DNA of 64,000 nt from UBA2421 sp002343075 (lineage in GTDB: Bacteria; Planctomycetota; Phycisphaerae; Tepidisphaerales; Tepidisphaeraceae), in contig CALJLN010000039.1 of assembly GCA_937982565.1 (NCBI GenBank), positions 346,280-410,279 on the forward strand, written 5' to 3'. Positions 1-9,531 of this stretch are shown here, piece by piece. The translations under genes were made by a program, and so were the position numbers. Under the pieces are notes generated by a model that saw only the letters and a program-made list of their open reading frames with translations, was not told the origin of the DNA and did not search any database. Position 1 is the first letter of the stretch. Every line of letters starts with the position of its first letter.

Positions 1-2577
1 GCCCGATTGCCGCCGAATGAGGTTGGCTACCTGCTTCTGCAAATCCGCGAGCTTCTTCTGCAACTCGGCGAGCTTGCGATCTTCGGCCTGCTTCAGCTCC
101 TGCAGCATGCGCTGAAGCCCAATCTCTGCCTGCTGCTGTGCCGCGGCGGCAGAGGTTTGCCGGTTCTGCTTTGCCTCCTGTGCGGCCTTCTGCTGATTGG
201 GGCCGACTTGCTGTTGCTGGCCGGTGCCGGCCGACTGCTTCATAGCCTCAGCGGAAGTTGGATCGGACTTCTGCAGTTGTTCGGCCTGCTTTTGCATGTC
301 GGCGATCGCCGCCGCCGTTTTCTCGGCGAGCTTGCCCTGCTGGTTGGCGATTTCTTCAAGGCGTTTGCGGTCCTCGGGCGACATCTGTTCGGGCCGCTTG
401 CCAATATTCTGCTTGCCTAGTTCTGCCAGCTCCTTTGTCAGAGCCTGCTGCTGTTCGAGCAACTGCCTCACATTATCGATTGCCTGTTGCAAACTGCCGA
501 GGTCGCCTAGTTTGTCCATTGCGCTCTGCAGTTGTTCCGATGCTTCCGCCTGGCGCTGCTGGACCTTTTCCATCGTGGCCACGCGCGGCTCCTGGGTTTG
601 CTGGGGTGATGACGCGGAAGAGAGCTGTTGCGCGGCCTCCTTCATCGCACCTTCTGCGGTGCGGTCGAGTGAATCAGACACCTGCTCGCTTAGTTCGACA
701 AGATCCTGCCTGGGTGATCGATTCTGCTGTAGTCGCTCCTTCACTGTCTCCAGCCGCTGAGCCAACTGCCGGCTTTGCGAGGCCGCGGTCGACTGTTGGC
801 CGGCCATCCGCTCGGCGGCAGTACGGTCGGCGGCATCGAATGCCGGCTTTTCCCTGGTTTCGTCCGCGAGATCGGTGGTCTCACTGCGGACGCGCGTCTG
901 CGCCTTGGCCACTTCACCGATCTGCGCGCGCGTCAGTCGGAGTTCGTCCATGACGCGGGTTGTGAGTTCGTCCTGGCTGATGATCGTGATGCGGAGACGG
1001 CCGGAAGAAGCTGGTTCATGCCGCTCTTCGCCCAGGCTGAAGTTGTCAGTCGCCTCAAGGTGCAGTTCCAGCACGTCGCCGCTCTTCAGATTGGCGTCGG
1101 TGAGTTGGGAAAGTTCCCAGGCATATCCCAGTCGATGTCGCTGCCGGTCTGCTGATGTGGTGTCGCGATCCCAACCCACGCTCTCTGCAGGCACCCCTGC
1201 GGTGACGAGCGGCAGCACCCAGGTGCGGCGGTCGCCAAGTCGCTCGACATGCAGCGAAACCTCCGCGATCCCGTAATCATCCTCTGCAACGGCAATGAGC
1301 GGCACAACCGAGTCAGCGGTGCGCTCTTCGTTGCGCCGCGGCTGTTCGATCTGAATTATGGGTGACTGATCGGGGCGAACGATTAACTCATACTCTTCAA
1401 TGGCAGAATTCTGAAAGCCGTCATGGTCTTGCGCCCTGATTCGGAAGCGAATCGACTCCTTAGCCTCTAGCAGCACTGCGCGAGTAGCATCGTTGTCGGC
1501 TGGGACGACTCGAGCATCGATCATATTTCCAGGCTCAGGCAGGCTGACTGGCTCAAGCGTCAGTGGACCTTCAATCGGCTTGTTGAAGCCAACAGCGACC
1601 TTAACCTGCGAGCCGATCGCCGCAACTGCCGGGGCCGATGACAGATTTACCAAAGAAGGCGGCACACCCGACACATATTGCGGCGGCGCGATGGTGGCTT
1701 CGACGGAGAGGATCGCCAGCCGCTTCACGAGCGTAATCTGCGGCAGGTCCTTCTGGTCGTCGCCACTTCGAATCCACACTTTCAGTTCGGCATTGGGCTG
1801 ATCGGCGGGCGCCTGCGTATCGACGACGGCGGAATAGGTTCCGTCGGCGTTTCGGATCATCAATTGCTGTTGCACCGTGCCTGCGCCAATCTGCGAAAAC
1901 AGGGTTGCCCGCATACCGGCGCGGTCGCCCTGGCCCAGCCGCATTTTGACATCCAACCGCTGGCCCGCGGGCAGCCTGCTGGGGGATTCTCCCAGGAGGT
2001 CGATTCGCTGGGTCTTCGGCCACGGGTTCTTGTCAAACGGAGATAGCAATCGCGAGGCCGCAATGCGCGCGTATTGAGGCATGACGAGCATCGCCAGCAA
2101 GATCACAACGATGATCGCCCCAAACCCCGACGTAAGTGCGAGCGTCGCCGGCCGCGGTTGCACGATCTGCTGAAAATCGATCGCCGATGCCATCTGGTTG
2201 GCCTGCGCGACCACCTGCTGTTTCATGGCCGGACTGCCAGGAACCTCGCGGTCGGAGTATTCGACGACAGTTCGCAGGCGGTCGTCGAGCACGGGAAAGA
2301 GCGACTCGATCTTCCCTGCCACGTCAGCCAGGCCCATTGGTGCGCTCGCCGGGCGCAGCACATGGCGGGTTAGCATCGATACTATCAACGCGGCCCCCAT
2401 GCACGATGCAATGAGCCTCGGCCATGCCGGCAGGTTGAAGAAATAGTCGAGCAAGACGACCAGCAACATGGCCCCCACCGCGCCGCAGAGGACAATACCC
2501 ACGCCGTACGCCACCGCGAGGAGCTTTACGCGCCGGCGCACCGCATCGAGGGATTGGAGAATTGCGGTCGTATCCAT
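1..2577 (-). CDS. DUF4175-like large membrane protein, C-terminus off window
   Basis: The reading frame opens with ATG at 2577 and stays open to the left edge, so at least 858 residues are visible and the stop lies outside. The N-terminus has hydrophobic segments at about residues 20-48 and 55-70, and another at about 150-170. A long extracytoplasmic region follows, and from about residue 540 the protein is Gln/Ala/Lys/Glu-rich and looks like a long coiled coil. This layout matches the DUF4175-type proteins that sit beside MoxR/vWA genes in planctomycetes and other bacteria; their biochemical role is unknown. The start lies 2 bp after the stop of the upstream vWA gene, so the two are probably translationally coupled. 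I infer a scaffold or tether in the same envelope complex. Confidence 0.75.
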   Translation of the reverse strand, partial: MDTTAILQSLDAVRRRVKLLAVAYGVGIVLCGAVGAMLLVVLLDYFFNLPAWPRLIASCMGAALIVSMLTRHVLRPASAPMGLADVAGKIESLFPVLDDRLRTVVEYSDREVPGSPAMKQQVVAQANQMASAIDFQQIVQPRPATLALTSGFGAIIVVILLAMLVMPQYARIAASRLLSPFDKNPWPKTQRIDLLGESPSRLPAGQRLDVKMRLGQGDRAGMRATLFSQIGAGTVQQQLMIRNADGTYSAVVDTQAPADQPNAELKVWIRSGDDQKDLPQITLVKRLAILSVEATIAPPQYVSGVPPSLVNLSSAPAVAAIGSQVKVAVGFNKPIEGPLTLEPVSLPEPGNMIDARVVPADNDATRAVLLEAKESIRFRIRAQDHDGFQNSAIEEYELIVRPDQSPIIQIEQPRRNEERTADSVVPLIAVAEDDYGIAEVSLHVERLGDRRTWVLPLVTAGVPAESVGWDRDTTSADRQRHRLGYAWELSQLTDANLKSGDVLELHLEATDNFSLGEERHEPASSGRLRITIISQDELTTRVMDELRLTRAQIGEVAKAQTRVRSETTDLADETREKPAFDAADRTAAERMAGQQSTAASQSRQLAQRLETVKERLQQNRSPRQDLVELSEQVSDSLDRTAEGAMKEAAQQLSSASSPQQTQEPRVATMEKVQQRQAEASEQLQSAMDKLGDLGSLQQAIDNVRQLLEQQQALTKELAELGKQNIGKRPEQMSPEDRKRLEEIANQQGKLAEKTAAAIADMQKQAEQLQKSDPTSAEAMKQSAGTGQQQQVGPNQQKAAQEAKQNRQTSAAAAQQQAEIGLQRMLQELKQAEDRKLAELQKKLADLQKQVANLIRRQSG

Positions 2578-2579
2578 GA

Positions 2580-4931
2580 TCAAACCATTCCACACATCTT
2601 ACGCACGATCCATTCGATTGTGATCAGAAAAACAAACAGAGCCATCGCCAGCGGTGCATCCCAGAGTGGTCGTGCCGTTTCGATCGGAATCACCCGCGCC
2701 GCCGACGGTACCAGCGATGGCAGTCGTGCCGGTGCGTCAGCAAAGCTAACGAGTTCGCCACCGGTCTGCGTTGCGAGCCGCTGCATTGCACCTCGGTCAA
2801 TCTCGGGCGCTGCCAGTTCAACCTGCGGCACACGAACCGCAAAGGGCACCGAGAGATCATCCACACCGCCAGCGATGCTCGACACTCTGGCGATGAAGCT
2901 ACCCACTCGGTCAGCCGGAAAAGCCGTGCTATAAAGTTCCGGCTGGCCCTCCTGCCGCACGAGGGTCTGCTGCGCGATCATCGCCTGCGACGGCTGTTCG
3001 ATGATATCGACGCGAATCTGCTCCGGAAGTTGCGGCAAAAGTTGCGGATTAAGAATTCTCAGGCTCACGCGCGATTGCTCGCCGAGTTCGTAGACGGGTT
3101 TCAAAGAGGCGAGAGAGGCCTGCCTCTGCCCCAGTTTTCGCCCGCGGGCGAGGTAGCGCAACTGCTGGATCCAGTAGGTGTCAAATATGGTTTCGCCGGT
3201 GTAGTAGCGCCACCGCCAGGTGTCATCAATCGCACCGAATGCCGTCCGCCCGGCACCGAATCGGCCCAAAACGAGCAGCGGGGCCTTTCGGCCATCAGGC
3301 CCGGTTTCCACCGGATGCTCGGCATACGTCTCACCGATTCCCGGCTTGGCCCACACGCCTTTGCAATACCAAAAAAGCGGCTGAATCTGCTCGGCGATGA
3401 AGCGTTCGTTCTCGCCGCGATCGGCGAAGAAACGGAAGATCGAGGAGTTGCTCCCGAGCGGAGTTAGAACGGGTCGAAAGCCCTGCGTGATCGCCCCGCG
3501 GGCGACATCGGGCATGACACGATCAACATTAACCGGAAGAATCGGCTCGATCGCCGTCCCGCGATATTGCGCGGGTGCGTGTTGGGCGCCGGCGATCATG
3601 GCAAACCCGCCCCCCATCTTGCTCACAAAATCGCTGATCAGTTGCAGTTGAAAATCACTGAACTGGCGGGGATCAACATCGCCGAGAACGATTACATCAT
3701 AGTCGAGCATTTCCTCCAAACTCTCAGGAAAACGCGTGATTGGTCGGTCGCCCTCCTGCCGAAACGTCGGGTCGGCGCTGGTCAGCAGGCACGAGATGTC
3801 CACAGACCTGTCGCGAATCAGCTCCTGTTTCAGATAGCGATACTCCCAGCGAGGATAGCCGTCGACGTAGAGCACATTGACCCGGGCATCGAGCACGGCA
3901 AGCTGTGTCACCCGGCTGTTATCGTCTTCATCAACTTCGGCGGGCTGCGCTACGACCTCGACACCGACATCGAGTGATCCGATCATTGTCGGCTGAAACT
4001 GCAGTTCGACATCCATCGGGCCGTCGCCGTCGAGCGAGACTGCCGTCTCCGCTGGCTTGCCTTCGATGCTCGTGAGGACAGTCTTCGTTGATTGGTCGAT
4101 GAGGCGAATCTTGGCTGTATGCCCCGCCGGGTAGCCTGTTCCACGGATGGTGGCGCGCACATTGACGATATCACCAACAAATGCAGCGTCCTGAACGGAT
4201 ACGCTCTGAACGGAGAGATTCTGCGGCCGCCGGTCCGACCCGACGACGACCGGATATACCTTCACGCCGAAGCTGGCCAACTGCTGCAACGCCTCTGAAG
4301 TATTGCGCGCCGGTGAGTCGCGGCCATCGGTCAGCACCACAACGCCGGCCACACGCTGGCCCTGAAGATCCTGCAACACCTGTCGAACCGCCGCGGTGAC
4401 ATGCGTCTGCTGGCCGGACGGCGTGAGCGCCATACTCGGCTCGACTGGTTCTGCGGCGGCATCGAACTTAAAAAGCCGGGTCTCGTGAGTGGCCCTTAGT
4501 GCCTTCAGGAGCCGTTCATCTTCGGTGCTAAGGAGCGAATTCACCGCGTCAAGCCGCGACTTGAGGTCGGCTTCATCACCCTCATCCTTAACGCGCATTG
4601 AAATGCTACTGTCAATCAATATCGGCAGGATTGAAGCTTCGGTTCGGCTCTGCCCGAGCGTGACCACCGGCCGATTGAGCAGGCCGATCACCAGAAGCAG
4701 TAGCGCCGCCCTGAAGCAGCCGAGGACAATGCGAACAGGCCGGGCTCGTCCTTCCCGGCGATAAATCCAGACAACCAGCGCCACCGCGGCGGCGATCAGA
4801 ATGGTGTTCCAGACCGCCGCCGGAATATGCTGCTGCCATGGCCAGGTCGGGTTAAATCCAATCGAAAAATCCCCTTCGCGGGAGAGGAAGCCGCGTTCGA
4901 GGCCGAAGAGAATTTCCAGTAGTCGTTGCAA
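2580..4931 (-). CDS. Membrane-anchored von Willebrand factor A domain protein with GATase-like middle region
   Basis: 783 residues. Two membrane segments lie at about 41-58 and 67-86. A vWA domain follows, with the MIDAS motif D107-S-S-I-S111 and a later V-V-V-L-T-D-G strand near residue 200. The middle region (about 340-600) resembles the glutamine-amidotransferase-like fold usual in these planctomycete proteins, and a final membrane helix lies at about 758-778. The MIDAS residues suggest metal-dependent protein binding in the periplasm. The gene is third or fourth in the moxR operon, 56 bp behind the BatA-like gene and 2 bp ahead of the DUF4175-like gene. The substrate is unknown. Confidence 0.85.
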   Translation of the reverse strand: MQRLLEILFGLERGFLSREGDFSIGFNPTWPWQQHIPAAVWNTILIAAAVALVVWIYRREGRARPVRIVLGCFRAALLLLVIGLLNRPVVTLGQSRTEASILPILIDSSISMRVKDEGDEADLKSRLDAVNSLLSTEDERLLKALRATHETRLFKFDAAAEPVEPSMALTPSGQQTHVTAAVRQVLQDLQGQRVAGVVVLTDGRDSPARNTSEALQQLASFGVKVYPVVVGSDRRPQNLSVQSVSVQDAAFVGDIVNVRATIRGTGYPAGHTAKIRLIDQSTKTVLTSIEGKPAETAVSLDGDGPMDVELQFQPTMIGSLDVGVEVVAQPAEVDEDDNSRVTQLAVLDARVNVLYVDGYPRWEYRYLKQELIRDRSVDISCLLTSADPTFRQEGDRPITRFPESLEEMLDYDVIVLGDVDPRQFSDFQLQLISDFVSKMGGGFAMIAGAQHAPAQYRGTAIEPILPVNVDRVMPDVARGAITQGFRPVLTPLGSNSSIFRFFADRGENERFIAEQIQPLFWYCKGVWAKPGIGETYAEHPVETGPDGRKAPLLVLGRFGAGRTAFGAIDDTWRWRYYTGETIFDTYWIQQLRYLARGRKLGQRQASLASLKPVYELGEQSRVSLRILNPQLLPQLPEQIRVDIIEQPSQAMIAQQTLVRQEGQPELYSTAFPADRVGSFIARVSSIAGGVDDLSVPFAVRVPQVELAAPEIDRGAMQRLATQTGGELVSFADAPARLPSLVPSAARVIPIETARPLWDAPLAMALFVFLITIEWIVRKMCGMV

Positions 4932-4987
4932 CCTGTGTGGGGGCAGAGGCTTAGGGTCCGTCGAACAATATCGCTTGTCGCCGGCCG

Positions 4988-7243
4988 TTAACGGAGTGCC
5001 CCTCCTTTTCTGTGATGTCCAAAACGCATCGCCATCATGCTCTCCGCCGTCACCAAGGCCAACACGGCCAGCATGACAATCCAGCCGAAATCATTCCCCC
5101 CGACGCGCGCCTCTGCGACGGCGGGGATGTCGCTTGAGATCAGGTCGATCTCGATGCCTCCGAGCGCGGTGCGGATGGCGGCGTCGCCGGCCGGACGAAT
5201 GTCCGCCTCGTCTGCCGGACAGTTAACAGCGATCGGAATGGTCGCCGCGCCGGTGCTAAGGGAATAGAGGCCTGGCTTGGCCAGCACACTACTTCGGTAG
5301 CCAGACCGACCGTCCGCCAGTGGCTGTTGGCTCAACTGCACCTCTTGCGCTGAAGGTCCAGTAAGGGTCGGCACTGCTTTGAAGGTTAGATTGGGCGGAA
5401 GATCGAGGGTCTGACCGACGATCCGATTCATCCATTCGTCGCCGCCGACGATGCTTCCGCTGAGCAGTTCGTGAACCAGCGCCACATAGGCTGGCTTTGC
5501 GGGTAGGCTGGTCCACTCGGCATTGGCTGTCGTACTGATGAAGACGACGCGCCCGCCGCCGAGTGGATGGAGCGTGATGGCCGGATCGGCCGTGGCTGCG
5601 GTTGTGGCATAGTCCAAGACACGTTCTGCTTTGGCATCGGCCGGCAATTCAAGCTGCCAGTAGGTAAATACCTGAGCGGTGTCCAGTCCGGTTTTCTGCT
5701 CACCGGAAAACACCTTTAGCACGGGATGCAACGCGCCCAGCGGCCTAAAATCAAACAAAAAGCCCCGCTGCTCCGCGGCAACGCTCATGCGCTTGGTGAG
5801 CGGGCCGGGCAACAGGCCGCGCGGCAGCAGAACCTGGTTGTAGCTATCACTGCTCACCGGCTCGCCCATGAAGACCAACAGCGTCCCACCGTCTTCGACG
5901 AAGCGTTTAAGAAGATCCGCCTGTCCGGCACCGATCTGGCCCACGCCAGCCAGCACGATTGCGCGATAGTCGCTCAGAACCTTATTGCCCAACTCGATGT
6001 CGCTCACGCGCTCAGGCAGGATATAACTATCGCTCCTGCGGCCAATCGACGCAGATCGCCCCGCATCGGCCGGCGGGGCGAGCGCCAGTTCAAGAAACGC
6101 ACCCGAACTGGACATCGCCCCGACGCCGCGCTCGCCTTCCACGATCAACACCTTCATCGCGCTGGCTACTTCCACCACGCGATACCGCTGGTCATCCACG
6201 CGAAGCCGATCGCCCGCAACGAAGGTAGCCGACACCACATGTGCCCCGCCGTCGCGAAAGCGTGCCTGCGACTGGATAACCGGCGCGGTGTCGGGCGTTG
6301 CCTCAATCATTGTGTTACCGGTAACCGGCTCATTATCCATCGACCATTGCAGCACCGCCGAGGCAGAACGCCCGTACGACTTTACATGCGCCGCCAGATC
6401 GGAGTTAAACCCGACCCGAATAATCGAGCCCGCTGGCGCAACATCGGACACCACCGCGTTCCATTGATCGGGCACCGCAAGATTGACGTGACGAATTTGA
6501 TAAATGCCTGCCAGTTCCCTTCCGATGCTCATAAGCCGATCGCGCTCGGCCAACTCCCATGCGCTGCGGGTGCCATCGGTGATCATCTCCAGCCTTCGAA
6601 CCGACTGCCGCGGACTCTGGTTGCCAAGCTCCCATGCCAGCCCAAGCGCTCCGGTAACATCGGTAGCAGAAAACGACTGTTCGATCCGATCGATCGCCTG
6701 CGCCGCCGCCTGAAGATCGTACGTCGGCTGCAGCAAGACCGCTGAGGGCTTTCCAGTCGTGATTACGGCAACCGATTCACCGCCCGACGAGAGTTGCTCG
6801 ACGATCCGCTTTGCGACGTTCTTGGCATGCTCAAGGTGTGTGGCGGCACCGGGGCGATTTGCCAGATAGGCCATCGAATAGCTGTTGTCGATGACAAGCA
6901 CATGCAAGCCCGATCGCGTTGCGCCCGCAGCGAGGCCCGACTGATCGCAAGCCATTGGTCGGGCCAGGGCAAGCCCAAGCAACGCCAGCACTGCACACCG
7001 CGTCGCCAAAAGCAGCCACTGCTCAAACTTCACCCGACGGCGGTTCTTCTTTAGCGCCGACAGCAGAAAGTCCATCGCCGCCCACTTTACCGTTCGGAAT
7101 CTGCGCCGATTCAGAAGGTGAATAATGACTGGGATGGAAGCAAGCACAACGCCCGCCACGGCAAAACCCGGCGTAATCACGCTCGCTGCAAGAACCGAGG
7201 TCTGCGGCGGGCTGCCAGAGAACATGACGAGCGCTATGGCCAT
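4988..7243 (-). CDS. BatA-like N-terminal domain / vWA membrane protein
   Basis: 751 residues. Residues 25-100 match the BatA N-terminal region: a membrane helix, the I-I-H-L-L-N-R-R-R-F motif at about 40-49, and a second helix at about 77-95 ending ALARP. A vWA domain follows with MIDAS D119-N-S-Y-S123. A C-terminal membrane helix lies at about 718-738. ATG at 7243 and ATG at 7225 are both possible starts and neither has a strong ribosome-binding site. BatA proteins act in Bacteroides aerotolerance-type operons together with MoxR and DUF58 proteins, and the gene order here (moxR, DUF58, this gene) is the classic one. The function here is inferred from that context. Confidence 0.88.
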   Translation of the reverse strand: MAIALVMFSGSPPQTSVLAASVITPGFAVAGVVLASIPVIIHLLNRRRFRTVKWAAMDFLLSALKKNRRRVKFEQWLLLATRCAVLALLGLALARPMACDQSGLAAGATRSGLHVLVIDNSYSMAYLANRPGAATHLEHAKNVAKRIVEQLSSGGESVAVITTGKPSAVLLQPTYDLQAAAQAIDRIEQSFSATDVTGALGLAWELGNQSPRQSVRRLEMITDGTRSAWELAERDRLMSIGRELAGIYQIRHVNLAVPDQWNAVVSDVAPAGSIIRVGFNSDLAAHVKSYGRSASAVLQWSMDNEPVTGNTMIEATPDTAPVIQSQARFRDGGAHVVSATFVAGDRLRVDDQRYRVVEVASAMKVLIVEGERGVGAMSSSGAFLELALAPPADAGRSASIGRRSDSYILPERVSDIELGNKVLSDYRAIVLAGVGQIGAGQADLLKRFVEDGGTLLVFMGEPVSSDSYNQVLLPRGLLPGPLTKRMSVAAEQRGFLFDFRPLGALHPVLKVFSGEQKTGLDTAQVFTYWQLELPADAKAERVLDYATTAATADPAITLHPLGGGRVVFISTTANAEWTSLPAKPAYVALVHELLSGSIVGGDEWMNRIVGQTLDLPPNLTFKAVPTLTGPSAQEVQLSQQPLADGRSGYRSSVLAKPGLYSLSTGAATIPIAVNCPADEADIRPAGDAAIRTALGGIEIDLISSDIPAVAEARVGGNDFGWIVMLAVLALVTAESMMAMRFGHHRKGGALR

Positions 7244-7302
7244 TCTGAAATCACTTGCCGGAACTGCTAACGAGAGGCGCTTTCATCGCTCTCGCCAACT
7301 GA

Positions 7303-8226
7303 TTACTTGATTGACGCCGAACGGGTTGCAAGGAACTGGCTCAAGGCGATATCCAACGTATCACCGCTGTTAAACCGCTGAAAATCAATGTGCATCCCCC
7401 GGCACAGCCGCTTCAACTCGTCGGTGAATAGCTTCATCTGCTCCAGATATCCCTCCCGCAACGACCGCGGTTCTGTTAGCAATTCGCCGGCGTCTTCCAT
7501 ACCCTTAAACAGCGTCACATCCTCAAACGGGAACTCGATCTCCTGTGGATCAAGCACCTGAAACGCCATGATCTCGTGTTTCTTGTAACGAAGGTGCCGC
7601 AGGCCTTTGGTGATGTCCTCAAGGTTATCGAAAAAGTCACTGACAATGACGATCAGGCTGCGGTGATGCAGTTTTTCTGCAAGCTGATCGAGCACCTTGC
7701 CCGTGCCCGTCTTGTTCCATCTGGGGATGACCTGCATTTCGTTGACGATGATCTTCCACTGCCCGGGCGAATTACTCGGCTTAAAGTAGCGGGCGAGGGT
7801 TTGATCAAATATGGCAAGCCCCACCGAGTCCTGCTGCTGAATCGCCATGTATGCCAGGCTTGCCGCAATCGCGGTCGCGTGATCGTACTTGCTCCACGTG
7901 TGCTTCCCGCTCGTGGTGCTGCCGAAACCCATCGATTCACTCGCATCGACGACAAGAATGAGATGCAGGTTCGTTTCTTCCTGATACTGCTTCAGGTAAA
8001 TCTTGTCGGTCTTGCCGAACACTTTCCAATCGACGTGGCGGATATCATCGCCGGCGACGTAGGGCCGATGCTGCGCGAACTCGACGCTCGCACCCTGGTA
8101 AGGCGAGCGATGCATGCCGGTCATCAACCCTTCGACCACGAGCCTTGCGCGCAGGTCCAGACCGCTCACCCGCGCAAGGGTGCGAGGATCAAGGTACTGG
8201 CGATAATCCGCGGTGGTCTCGGGCAT
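7303..8226 (-). CDS. DUF58 domain protein
   Basis: 307 residues and soluble, with no signal or membrane segment. It contains the DUF58 signature around residues 55-70 (Y-V-A-G-D-D-I-R-H-V-D-W) and a vWA-like strand with D-A-S-E-S-M at about 93-98. DUF58 proteins pair with MoxR ATPases and are thought to act as adaptors or vWA partners. The gene sits 61 bp downstream of moxR and 59 bp upstream of the BatA-like gene in the same orientation. Length and start (ATG, conserved MPETTADYRQYLDP-type opening) fit the family. Confidence 0.93.
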   Translation of the reverse strand: MPETTADYRQYLDPRTLARVSGLDLRARLVVEGLMTGMHRSPYQGASVEFAQHRPYVAGDDIRHVDWKVFGKTDKIYLKQYQEETNLHLILVVDASESMGFGSTTSGKHTWSKYDHATAIAASLAYMAIQQQDSVGLAIFDQTLARYFKPSNSPGQWKIIVNEMQVIPRWNKTGTGKVLDQLAEKLHHRSLIVIVSDFFDNLEDITKGLRHLRYKKHEIMAFQVLDPQEIEFPFEDVTLFKGMEDAGELLTEPRSLREGYLEQMKLFTDELKRLCRGMHIDFQRFNSGDTLDIALSQFLATRSASIK

Positions 8227-8287
8227 TAGTCTTGTAACTCTTTCAACACTGCCGAATCCGGCAGCGGGCCGGTCCGAATCCGAGACC

Positions 8288-9361
8288 TCACCGCATCACC
8301 TTCGCCGCTGCGGCATCGAGCGATTCGTACTGTTGCCGGGGGATGTGTTCGATGAGCCTCGCCACGATCGAATCACTCTTGATACCCTCCGCTTCGGCAT
8401 TGAAGTTGGTGACGATTCGATGCCGCAGTACCGGCAACGCGACATGCCGGATGTCATCTGTACTGACATGATATCGACCTCGAAGCAATGCCCGCGCCTT
8501 GCCGGCAAGGATGAGATACTGCGATGCCCGAGGGCCTGCGCCCCAGTTTACAAATTCATTCACAAAATCGGGCACGCCCCCTTCGGCGCGTCGCGTGAGC
8601 CTCGTGAACTGCAGCGCATATCGAATGACATGATCGGCAACGGGCACTTTTCTGACGATCTCCTGCAGCGAGATGACCTCATCGCCGGAAAGAATGTGAG
8701 AGAGTTCTGGCTTTCGATTCTCTGTCGTCATGCGAACGATGCGAAACTCCTCGTCTTCAGTCGGATAGCCGACCTGAATATTGAACATGAATCGGTCTAG
8801 CTGCGCCTCGGGAAGCGGATAGGTGCCTTCCTGTTCGATCGGATTCTGTGTTGCGAGAACGAAAAACGGCTGCGGGAGCCGGTGCTGCTTTCCGCCGGCG
8901 GTCACCTGGTGCTCCTGCATCGCCTCCAGCAGCGCCGCCTGCGTTTTTGGAGGGGTGCGGTTGATCTCGTCGGCCAGGATGACATTGGCGAAAATCGGCC
9001 CGCGGACAAATCGCATCGCCCGCGAGCCGGTGCTCTTGTCTTCCTCAATGATATCAGTTCCCGTGATGTCCGACGGCATCAGGTCCGGCGTAAACTGAAT
9101 CCGGCTGAAGCTCAAGCCCAGGGTGCGCGCCAGTGTCGAGATCAACAGCGTCTTGGCCAGGCCCGGTACGCCAACCAGCAGAGCGTGGCCCTTGCAGAAG
9201 AGTGCGATCAACAACTCTTCGATGACCCGGTCTTGCCCAACGATCACCTTGCCCAACTCCACCTTCATGCTGGTATACGCACTCTGGAGTTTCTGCACCG
9301 CGGCGAGATCGTCGGCGGCTAGGTCGGCTTGGGGCGCGGTGATTCCTGTCTCCTGCGACAT
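8288..9361 (-). CDS. MoxR family AAA+ ATPase
   Basis: 357 residues. Walker A appears as the MoxR-type G-V-P-G-L-A-K-T and Walker B as I-L-A-D-E-I-N-R. The sensor region (L-A-T-Q-N-P-I-E-Q-E-G-T-Y) and the C-terminal AAA lid are complete. MoxR ATPases are chaperones that load metals or remodel partner proteins containing vWA domains. The start is well supported: AGGAG lies seven bases before the ATG at 9361. It is the first gene of the minus-strand operon, so the promoter should lie in 9362-9531, which is shared with the divergent mutM. Confidence 0.95.
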   Translation of the reverse strand: MSQETGITAPQADLAADDLAAVQKLQSAYTSMKVELGKVIVGQDRVIEELLIALFCKGHALLVGVPGLAKTLLISTLARTLGLSFSRIQFTPDLMPSDITGTDIIEEDKSTGSRAMRFVRGPIFANVILADEINRTPPKTQAALLEAMQEHQVTAGGKQHRLPQPFFVLATQNPIEQEGTYPLPEAQLDRFMFNIQVGYPTEDEEFRIVRMTTENRKPELSHILSGDEVISLQEIVRKVPVADHVIRYALQFTRLTRRAEGGVPDFVNEFVNWGAGPRASQYLILAGKARALLRGRYHVSTDDIRHVALPVLRHRIVTNFNAEAEGIKSDSIVARLIEHIPRQQYESLDAAAAKVMR

Positions 9362-9531
9362 ACATTAACTCCTGCGGTTGGCCCCTCGTGCGGAACGAAG
9401 GCACACGGGCGTTCGTCGATCCGTGACGAGTAGGCTGGGTCCGTTGACACATGCTACTCGTTCCCACCGACGAGACAAAGACGAAAACTAATCCTATGCA
9501 GGCTAAGATTCGCTAGAGGCCAAAAAGTTCC

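Noticed and set aside
5726..6745. 339-codon open frame on the plus strand
   Set aside because: It is fully inside the BatA-like gene on the other strand, is rich in His/Arg/Pro/Gln without any motif, and is the codon-bias shadow expected in high-GC DNA.
9444..9449. TTGACA between moxR and mutM as a promoter
   Set aside because: No acceptable -10 lies 16-19 bp downstream on the plus strand, so it was not listed as a promoter.
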